A program made the translations under genes and the position numbers. Source: Wuchereria bancrofti (taxonomy: Eukaryota > Nematoda > Chromadorea > Rhabditida > Onchocercidae). Taken from it: 64,000 nucleotides of DNA. This document shows, in pieces, positions 27,501 to 39,500 of the stretch (the stretch's first letter is position 1; every line of letters starts with the position of its first letter). The notes beneath the pieces are model-generated. The model was given only the letters and a program-made list of their open reading frames with translations. It searched no databases and had not been told where the DNA came from. The stretch lies in NCBI GenBank assembly GCA_005281725.1, contig SSBO01000003.1, positions 10,103,251-10,167,250 of the forward strand. Reading direction: 5' to 3'.

Positions 27501-30500
27501 TTTTTCTTTCTTTCTTTCTTTTTTTTGTTACTTTTTTAAGAAATTATAAATAAAAAATAAAAAAGTGAGAAATTTACACTGTTCGAAGCATTTCATTAAA
27601 ACGTTTTTTCAAAATTTCAATACTTTCCCATGCAGCTTCCAATGGTTCCTCATCCTCTAATTCAATTTCAACTTCACTTTCATCATTTAATTGCTTATCA
27701 AAATTATCACTTTGCTCATTCAAAGCATTTTCTGATGACGATGGTGTTATATTAGCTAATGTTGCTGGTATATCTCGAAGTGCATTCATTGCACCATGAA
27801 TTGCACCTAAAACTAGAAAAGAAATTAAATTTGAAATGATATTAGCATATTTGTTTAAATTTCTTTTCTATTTTATATAAATTTCATTAATAATTTACAA
27901 TTAAGCAAATTTTTTGTTTGTTTTCGTTTTCTTTTCATTTAAAAAAGAAAAAAGTTCAATGAGTAATTTTTGAGTTTAAATATTGTTCATTCTCTTTAAC
28001 AATAATTCATTTTTATTCATATGATATTATTTAATTGCAGTGTTAATTTGAATGAAATATCAGATAATAATCAGATAATAAATTTGTGGCAAAAAATTTA
28101 AATTATAGTTTGAAATTGATAAAATTGAATAAATGAACGATAAATAAATGGGGAACATATACAAAATAAGTAATGAATGACTGGAAGAATAATGCAGGTA
28201 AGAAAATAATTTGTCAAAATTTGTTTTTTGCTTCCTTTCATCCTTTTTTCTTTTTTGTAAATAATAACAATAAATAATAATAATAATATCTAATAATAGT
28301 AATAACATAAATAATAATAGTAATAATAATTATAATTATAAGTAATACCTTGCATTTTGCGATTGAAACATTTTTGTTTTTGTTTACTAATGGAAGAAGT
28401 ATCATTTGATGATTGTGAAATGATTGATATTCGTTTTTGATTTTGAATTTCATTCCATTTCAATGATTCATTTCTCATTCCTTCGATATATTTTTTCAAT
28501 TTATCTATTGAATCAGCAAACATATCCAAATTATTCGCAATTGTTATCTGTTACATATTAATAAATATTAATTTATGCATCTTAACAAATCAAATTTATT
28601 TAAAATAATATTTATATATTTAGAAATAATATTTTAATACCATAATTTTTATATATTCATCATTTTGTTCCTTTTGATACATTCCTTTATTTTTCAATTC
28701 GTTAATAGAACCTGCAAAGTGAGAAATTATTCTGACAAGAATATAACAGGAATAGAAAGAAANNNNNNNNNNNNNNNTTATATATTTAGAAATAATATTT
28801 TAATACCATAATTTTTATATATTCATCATTTTGTTCCTTTTGATACATTCCTTTATTTTTCAATTCGTTAATAGAACCTGCAAAGTGAGAAATTATTCTG
28901 ACAAGAATATAACAGGAATAGAAAGAAAAAGAAATATATTATTATTGTATTATAAATTAAACAATTTTTAATAAACTATTCGTAATTTTTTAATTTAATT
29001 GGTTATAATTTATTTATAAATTAACATTTAAATTTTAAAATAATTTTAAATATTACAAAATAAATCACAAAATAATATCATTTTTTTGTTTTTTATTTCT
29101 TCTTTAATATAATAATTAACATTTATAACTCAATTTAGTTTCATATTTTAAATACGTTACGTGTGGTATACTTAATATAAGTATATATAATTTAATTTTT
29201 TTTATCACTTTTAGTATTTGTGTTTACTTGTTAAATGAAATAATCACGTACGTCATATGTCAAATGATCACGTATAACATATTCTACTACACAAATTAAC
29301 ACCTAAATTCTCTTTAATTCCTACTATCCTAATATTTATTTCTAAAATTAAAAAAAAAAAAACAAAAACAAAAAGTTTACCTTCTAAATGAGGACAAATT
29401 AATCTGATATATTCATTAAGACATTCGTTTAAAATACGTGGTACAATTTCATCCGAAATTTCACAAGCCAAAGTCATCTTAAATGATGCAAAGAGATTTT
29501 TTTTAATGTACGTTTAATTTGTTTTTTTATTTTTTATATTATTTTCTTAATTATCGAATAATTATATTACATGTATAAATGAAATTAATATTATGCCAAT
29601 AGTATATTTATTTTATCTCATTATTTCTTTTTTTTTTTGTAATAATACCATTTCATTTTTATAATACTTTTCATTAATTATCGAATATCTATTGTGATTT
29701 CTTGGTTTTTATTATTATTATTACTATTATTATTATTATATTTCTTATTTATTATATCTTTAGGTATTATCAAGTAACTATTATATTTTCTTAATTACCA
29801 AATAATTTATTACACTTTCATTAATTATCGAATATCTATTGTGATTTCTTGGTTTTTATTATTATTATTATTATCATTATTGTTATTATTATTCTTATTA
29901 TTTTTGTTATATTTTTTATTATACTTTTTTTATTATATTTCTTGTTTATTATATTTTTAAGTATTATCAAGTAACTATTATATTTTCTTAGTTATCAAAT
30001 AATTTATTATGTTTTCTCAATTATCAAATACTTACTAAATGTCTATTAATTATCAGATATTTATTATATTTTCTTAATTTTCAGATAATTTATAATTTTT
30101 CATTAATTGCTCTAATATTTATTATAATTTCTTAATTTTTTTTATTGTACTTTTCTTACTTATTATATTTTCTCAATTATCGAATACTTGTTATATTTCT
30201 GCTATTTATCAAATATTTATCAATTTTCCTATTTATCAAATATTTGTTATACTTTTTTTTCTTAGTTATTTTCTTAATTATCAAATACTTATCATATTTT
30301 CTTGATTATCAAATATGATAGTGATAAAGTTTTATATTGATAGTATAATACCTGGTCATTAACAATTGAATAAAGTATATGTGATAAATGAGTGTAATAA
30401 TATCCATATTCATCTTCCATTATATTACTTCGTAATTCGTCAATATTAGCAAACTGAAAAGCAAAACAAATAAACAAACAAATAAATAAGTAAAATAAAC

Positions 30501-33500
30501 AATAAAGTTGAAATTTTTATTTGTCATTCTTATTTTATTATGCTTCTTCTGCAACAATATTTTAATTCTTCAAGCATTAATTAATTTTCATTTAATTATC
30601 AGACAAAAGAAACAATCAAAAATCATTTGATCACTGCAATCTATCAATCGTATCATAAGATTGAAACTAATCATTTATCAGATACATACATATTAATTTC
30701 GTGAAAAGAAAGAATTGATAATTCTTAACTACTTTAAGAATTGAGCAAAAATTTATTTAATGATAAATTATTAATAATTAAAATTCTAAATTAAAGACTT
30801 TGATTAAAAATTTTTCTTCATTTCATCTGATTATAATTTTCATTAATTGTTTAATCATTTGCAATTCTTACTTATATTAGCATACAATTAATGAAAAATA
30901 ATACATTCTATCAATTTCTTTTTTTTTTATTTTGTTAAATTATCTATCAATTATCTATAAAATATTTATATACTAATAATATGAATCAATTCAAAGGTAT
31001 TTAAAAAGGATTTTTTTTTTTTTTTTTTGGAGGGATAAAAAAGAAAATTCATAATAGTTATAATTACCTCTTGTTTAACAGTTTTTAATGCCCATTTTGC
31101 TGTTTCTGATTTAATTATTTCAATAAATCTAAAAATATACATACATATGAATTTGTAAAATAAAAAAAAACTGTAAAAGCAACTAAATCTAAAAATATTT
31201 ATAAGATAAATTTTTAAAATACAAATGTATAAACTAAATTTATAAAATATATAAGCAAATTTTTGAACAAGAAAAAAAATATATATGAACAAACTTTTTA
31301 AAATATATGTGTATAAGCTAATTTTTTTAAATAAATAAGCAAATGTATATAAGCAAATTTCTAAACAAAAAAAGAATGTATGAGCTAAATTTTTTGAATA
31401 TGTATGAACTAACTTTTTAAAATTTGTATAAGCCATTTTTTTTTAATGTGCATATATAAATATAAGTTAACTCTTAAAATATATATAACCTAATTTTTTT
31501 AAATACAAAAAAAAGTATAAATTAAGTAAAATTTTTAAATAAAAAAGTATATACAAATTAATTTCTAAACAAAAAATATACAAGCTGAATTCCTAAAATT
31601 TATATTTAAACAACTTTTAATATATATATACGCTAATTTTTTAAATAAATAATAAATATATGCATAGTCACTCTTTATAATGCATGTATAATGCAAACAA
31701 AAGTTTTTTCAAAAAATCATTCTGTAAAAATTTCATCAAAAAAATAAATAAATAATATATAAAACGTAAACACACATTTCAAAAAGACGCATTAATTCAT
31801 TTCGCTCAATTAATGGTTTATCACGAATAAGTGAGATTGCATCAATTTCAAGAAATGCCATACCAAGCATATGTTCTCCGCTGCAACAATTTCCTATAAT
31901 TTTTATCGCAACTAATTAAATAAATTAAATAAATTAAAAATGTTACTTCTAATTTCAAAAAAAGAAAAAATTTTTTTCACTCCAAATATTTAAATTTTTA
32001 ATTTTATACTATAAAATGTTAGTGTTATAATTATTATAGATAGTAGTTGATTAAAAAGAATTGTTGTTTAAATTTTATTAATTTCTAAAAATAATAAACA
32101 TCAGTCAAGTTATTATATAAAATATATTTAAATATTTCATGATATCATTTTAAAAAAAAAGAAAAGAAAACGAACCATTACGAAAATAATCTTTTTTACA
32201 AAAATAACGCAAATTTTTTCAAAAAAAAAAATGAATAAAAATAGATGTTGTTGATTTAAAAAAAAAAGAGAAAATGATTTTATAAATAAAAGTAAATAAT
32301 GTTAAAATAAAATTTTTAATCATTGCCACTAAGCAATAAATTAAACGTAAGTAAAACTTACGGATACTGTCTAATCCAACTCAAAAGTTGTATCAATTCA
32401 CGTTTGTTTAATTCACCTTTTGCTAATTCAGAAATCTATAAATTGATTAGTTAATTATCAACTTGAAAAAAAAAGGAATCTCTTTTTTTTTGAATTTGGA
32501 TTGAAATAAAATTAAAATCCTTTCCAAATAACTAGTATTTAATGATTGTGAAAAAAAACGAAAATGTAAAATGGTTGAAAAAAATTTTTCTTTTTTTTCT
32601 TGTTAATCAATCATTCGATCAATTAATCATATATTATGCAAAATTAATTTACTAAGTTATACTCCAAGTTTTACTTCAATTTTAATCAAAAGAAATAAAC
32701 TGTTATTGTGATTAAAAGAATTAAAGTTAAAAAAAATTAAAATTTTTCATTAATCTTATAAAGAATAACAACACACACGCGTACATACTATAAGCACACG
32801 TACGTACGTGAGTGTTAGATTAGAAGAAAATTAAAATCATATCAGGAATTAATGAAAGTAGTGGAAAATGTCAAATTAAATTAAAATTTTTGAAATGATA
32901 ATGAAACAGAAATTATGAATAGCTTACCTTCTTAGCAATTCCATTATGATATGATATAATGAAATTGTTGTAAAGTTGATGTTCTTTTGAAAAAATTCGT
33001 AAAAAATGTTTAGCTGCGTATAAATCTTCCACAATGTACAAACGACATATTTCCAAATTTCTATAAATTTTTTTTTTTTAAATTTTTATTTTCTTTTTCT
33101 TTTCTTTTTAAATTTTTATTTTCTTTTTTTTCTTTTTTAGGGGAAAAGAAAAGTATATACTTAGTTGTATACAAATCATTTATTATATCTAAATAACATA
33201 TGTCTAAAAATTTCTGTAAATTTTCTTTTTTTGAATTTTTATAAAAAATTTTTTTAGCTGAAAAAAGCAAAAGAATTGTAAGTAATTTTTTATTGGAAAA
33301 TAAAATGAAAAAAATATTGTAACAAAAAAAAAAGTTTTTTTTTTTAATTTAAATGAGAAATTATTAAAACAATATATTGCATTGTTATCATTGGGAAATA
33401 AAATCAATTAGAGTATATGTATTTGACTTTTTCTAATTTTTAAAATTCTAATTTCATGCGTTTATTTCATTTTTTTTTTGTCTTGTAGTTGTAATTTAAT

Positions 33501-36500
33501 TAAGATTTAACTGACTTTGAAAAAAAAATTTTTAAAAAATTTTGAAAACATTTAAAAGAAATAATCAAGAAAAAAATTTTTTTCAAAAAAAAAAAAAAGA
33601 AAAGCAAAATGGCATAGAAAATCTTTAACAAAATGAAAAAAAAAATTAAAAGAAAAATTTTTCAAAAATTATGTAAAAATTAAACTATCAAAAAAAACCT
33701 TATAAATGATCATTGCAATGAATTATCAATCATACCTTGTCACCCAGTTTTGATTTAATTTTCGATCTTCAATTTGAAATGCTTCTACACGTTGTTGCAC
33801 ACGTTCTTCAACAATTTCAAAAAGCATTTTACGCCAACAATGTGGACGATTTGCAATTTTGAATTGATTATTCTCATATAATTGATCAATTCTATAATGA
33901 ATTTTTCTTTTCCATAAAAAAAAGAAAAAAAAAATTTTTTTTTAATTATAAATTAATTAATAGAAGAAAATTTAATGAATTTTAAATTCGCTTACTTTTC
34001 ATCAATTTCAATTGCTCGAAGAATTATTTCAAGTTGCTTTTTTGGTTCAGAATTTTTACCACGTATAATATCAATGCTACGTATGCAATAATATTTTGCT
34101 TCATTAATAAATTTATCATAAATTTGTTCAATTGATTCATAATATGGTTTGAGTAGCTGTAAAATAATATAATTTATTTATTGAATTTCACATTTATTAA
34201 TTTTAATTTAATATAATCAAATAAAGATGAAATTAAGAGAGAGAGAGAGAGAGTAAGAGAGATTTTTTAATCACTTTATTAATATTTTTCTTTTTTTTTT
34301 AGATATTATGTTCAAAATAATCAAATGTTCATGACTTTTCTTTTTTTTTTTAAGTAATATTTGAATATTTATGTAATAAATGCAAATTTTATTTATTATT
34401 AGCAAATATACAATTAGCATTTTAATATGAAATATTTTGATGAATATGAAATGATGGATGAGAATTTTGTTAGATATTTTAATAGTTTCTTTTTAAATTT
34501 ATTTCATTCAAATAATTAACTAACTAACTTTATTGATACTATCAAATTCATTATGAGATTTAGCAAATACAAGCAAATGATATCGTATACTTTCTGCATT
34601 TAGCAATCTAAAATATACTCATAATTAATTGATTAATTAATTAATTAATCACTTAGACTATTTTTTTTTGTAAATTATTACATTTTTTTTTAGTTTGAAA
34701 TATTATACAAACTTTTTTAGTTTGAAAATATTATACAAACAATGGTACGTGAATAAGAAACTGTTGCAATGCGTTATATTACGCATAAATATGAGAAAAA
34801 AAAAATAAAATACGTGAATAAGAATCTAATTATACGTGAAGAAGGTAATGTTATATAAGAAAATATAAGATATTTCAATGAATAAAAATAAATTAATAAT
34901 TAAAAAAATATATTTATCAATTTATATATAAATATGTTTTTGTTTTGTTACTCATTTCAATTATATTTAAATTTTTTTCAAAAATTATTCTATACATTTA
35001 TTATTTTGTAATACAATAAAATAGTAGATGTAAAAAATACATAAATTTTAATAATAAATTATCATTTATCATTCATAATCAATTTTAAAAACAAACTTTT
35101 CAATTGCAGCGAAAAGATTGCTATTGCTAAGATAATTTGTCGTTTGCGCGATGATATCATCAATTTTTAAAAATTTCACAAAAATTTGATGAAAATTAGC
35201 TTCACATATTAATGTCTGTTGAAAATATTTTCTCATAGCTAATAATTCTTCATAATAAGCCGTATCATGTTCAATTCTAAAAAATAAATTATTAAATTTC
35301 ATTTAATATCATTTCCTGTTTTTCTTTCCCTCTTCTTTTTTTCTCACTTCCAAATTAAAATTTTTTTTTTCATTTTAAAAATTAATTAAATTATGGTAAA
35401 TCGGTCATTTGAATAATATTTTAACAGTATTGCATGAATAGATCAATTTTTTTTTCTTCTTGCAAATAAAAATTTTGCGAAAAATTTAAATTTATAAGAA
35501 AATAAATTTAAAAAAAATAATAGAAAAAACTAATAATATTACATTAACTTTCTAAATTAATTATNCATTTGAATAATATTTTAACAGTATTGCATGAATA
35601 GATCAATTTTTTTTTCTTCTTGCAAATAAAAATTTTGCGAAAAATTTAAATTTATAAGAAAATAAATTTAAAAAAAATAATAGAAAAAACTAATAATATT
35701 ACATTAACTTTCTAAATTAATTATTTAAAAAAAAGATTACCTGAAATTTTTTATATTACTTTTATCACTACTGCTATTATCATTATCAATATTTATTAAA
35801 CTATCCAAAAGTTGTTTAGCAAATGATTCCTGTATGCCAATTTGTGCCTGTGAAATTAGTTAATTATAATTAAAATTAAATAATGAAATAAAAATTCTAA
35901 ATTTTAAATATAATCTATTAAGATGATAATTTTTTTATTTTTTGAATAATTAGTGATATTATCACCGGATTAGCAAGTATAATCGTGCAAAAACTTTTCC
36001 AATTTCGTGGACGATTCAAAAAACTTATTTGACCTTTGCCCTTGCGTACTTCATTATCAGCATCTAATCTGCAATTAATTGATTTTTTTAAATTTTGTAT
36101 CGTGAAAAAAAATTTTTTTTTACTTTTCTATTGAACTTTAAAAAAATTTAACATTATTTTTTGAAAGATTTATTGAAAACTTATTTGCTTTGAAAATTTA
36201 TTCACAAAAGTTTTGCAATTTTATTGAAACAAAAAAAAAAACTTTCATTTTAAATTTTAAAATTAATTGTCTAACTTTAATGATAGCATCAAATAATTAT
36301 CTGAACAAATCAAGAAAAAAAGAAGAAAACATCTAATGGCTAAAAAGATAATCAATTTTTGCTAAAAAGTTTTCAAATTTTATAATAATTTTTTTCCTTA
36401 ATTAATTTTTATTAAATTGTCACTCCAAATTTGATACAATCACTTATTTCATTACAAACATTTAATTTTTTCACTTATTTATTAGTAAATTTTTAATCAA

Positions 36501-39500
36501 ATATCTAAAGTCATTAAATATTTTCATATTTTTTTTACAAAAGAAAAATAACAGATATATAATTTATTCGGAATTAAATTCGCCATTAAAATTTTCATCT
36601 ACAATTTCAAAGCATTCGACAAGAAACTTTTGCTAAAACATTTATTTGCTATTTTTTTTCCGTTTATTCGCTTTGCAAAATATTATAAAATTCTTTCTTT
36701 CCTCTTTTTCTTTTTGATATTTTTGAAATATAACTTTTTTCTTTTCATTTCATTATAATTTTTCAAGTATAAATTTCAATTTATTCAAGAAAGACATCAC
36801 TGTGGTAAAATTTTAAATTCTTGACTTTTGCACGCAAATAGAATTTTGAAAAAATTTTTAAATTAAAAGAAAAAAAGAAACTAAAACTTTGATTTCAACT
36901 TCCAAACGATAAAACCCTATGAATCAATCAGTGATGATAAGTTTACCTTGCATCATATTCAATGATTTTTCGAATTTGTTGTAGCATATTATCACCGTTA
37001 CAATCATTATCATTATCATTATTATCAGTACTGTTAACTGAATTACGAGTGGTACCAGTAAGTGTTTGATGAATTACATCACTAATTTGTTTAGCCATTA
37101 ATTCAACATCATTAAAATGTCCAATGATAAACTGCAATTATTATTATTTTTTCTTTATACTAATTTTCTTTTTCTAGTAAATACTTTTCAATTTTATTAA
37201 ATATTTTAAAAATTTCAAAGAAATTAATTTGCTGAGTTAAAAAACTTTCCAATGATAGAATCAAATTTTGTTAATTTTGTGTAATACGAAAAAATACTAA
37301 TGATTCATAATATTTAGAGTATAATTATTTTTTATAAAAAAAATTTTAATATTTGTAATATATCAAAATAATGAAAATTTTTACACCGATTATTTTGAAA
37401 TATTTAAATTATATTATTAAATGTTCAGGAAAATAAATGATAAAAAAATTTATATTTACTTCAAAAAAAAAGAACGAAAATTTATTTTTCAAGAAATGAA
37501 ACTTACTGCTTGCTCATCACTTTTATTATCAGTAAATTCCAGTAAATCATTGCGACATTTCTCATATTTGATGAAACTAAAATTGGAATTAAAATAATTT
37601 GGACATTTTTGAAATAAAATGATTAATTAAAATAAATAAAATAAAAGTGGCAAATTGAAATTGATTGAAAATTAATTGATAATTAGCTTATGAAACTAAA
37701 CATAACTCCAATTATATATATAAAAAACATTTTAATTCTCATCTGATTTCCATGAAATTTTACAAACTTCAGCAAATTTTACAACTTCAAACTAAAAATT
37801 TTAAATCAAAATATTTTCTTTTTTTCTCTCCTTTTCTTCCATCATAGAAGAGAGAAGATTATTATTGCACAATATATTTGAATTAATTACTAATTCAATA
37901 ATGCAGAAAGAAACAAAAAATGAATAAATGTAAAGACAAAAATTAAAAAAAATTTAAAATATTTGCAATCAAAATTAGGTAATCAGTAAATTTTACAACA
38001 AAAATATTTGGGCAAAAAAAAGAACAAATAAACAAAAGAAATAATAATGTTTTATTTCCTTTTTTTTTTTTGATAAACAAATTATTTTACATAAATTTAA
38101 TGAAAGTTACTTTTTATATGCTTTAAATAATTTTCCATCGAGAATGCATGATTTGACATCAGTGACAATATTTGCAGAATCTAAGAGAAGTTGTAAACAC
38201 AATCCCAATTTACTTTTCATTCTCATATATTCATTCAATGATGGTAACAATTCCGCTATTGTTTCCTTATCATTCATCATTTTTCGAATTCTAAAATATA
38301 TATCAGTTTAAAAAAAATTTTTCTTTGTTGAAATTTAAAAAGTAGAATTTATTATTACCATCAATTGTTATTATTATTGCTATTATTATTTATAAATATT
38401 CTTACCATTATTAATATTATTGTTATTATTATTAATTATTATTATTATTATGTGTTTCTGATTAATTTGAGTGTAAGTAATATGATTTTTTAATATATAC
38501 ACTTTGTATTTGTATTTAACAAAAATTGTACAAGCGATGTCATTTTTTTAAATTAATTAATTGGAGGTTATTTAACATCTAAAAAACTCCCAAATTTCAA
38601 TTAGAAATTTTCAAAATTTTTCTAAAATAATTATATTTTTATGAAAATTTAGTCCTCTTGCTCTTCCCTGTTGTAAAATTAAATTTTAAAGATTTTTTAT
38701 TATTTTTTTAAATATTTCAAATAGTTTTACGTATTATGCGCATATTTTAAGCTGTACGTTTGTTCTAGTTCACGTTTTTTTTTCTTTTTCTTTTTTTCGT
38801 AATAATGTCATTTTTGCATTTTTCTAGACTGCCAATAGCTTAATTTTAATATCATACGTGATAAGGCTTTATCTGTCACTCTCCATGTGCTGATAGTCTT
38901 AATATCATACGTGATAAGGCTTTATCTGTCACTCTCCACATTCTGATAGTCTTAATATCATACGTGATAAGGCTTTATCTGTCACTCTCCATGTGCTGAT
39001 AGTCTTAATATCATACGTGATAAGGCTTTATCTGTCACTCTCCACATTCTGATAGTCTTAATATCATACGTGATAAGGCTTTTTCTGCCACTCTCCACAT
39101 TCTGATAGTCTTAATATCATACGTGATAAGGCTTTATCTGTCACTCTCCACATTCTGATAGTCTTAATATCATACGTGATAAGGCTTTATCTGTCACTCT
39201 CCATGTGCTGATAGTCTTAATATCATACGTGATAAGGCTTTATCTGTCACTCTCCACATTCTGATAGTCTTAATATCATACGTGATAAGGCTTTATCTGT
39301 CACTCTCCACATTCTGATAGTCTTAATATCATACGTGATAAGGCTTTATCTGTCACTTTTCCAACTGTGAAGTAATTGCTAAAAAAAAATGATGAATTTA
39401 TGGTAAATAAAGGGAAAAAAGCAAAAAAAAAAATGCGAAAATGTCGATGACCTTATTTCCATTGCTTCCATTTCATTGATTTCAAATTGATCATTAAATG

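Noticed and set aside
30966..31436. 156-aa minus-strand open frame
   Set aside because: Only 31068-31128 is a real SEC6 exon (O); the remainder is Phe/Tyr/Ile low-complexity intron.
38848..39358. CRISPR-like array
   Set aside because: Units are contiguous 53-bp tandem repeats with no unique spacers, inside an intron of a eukaryotic gene.
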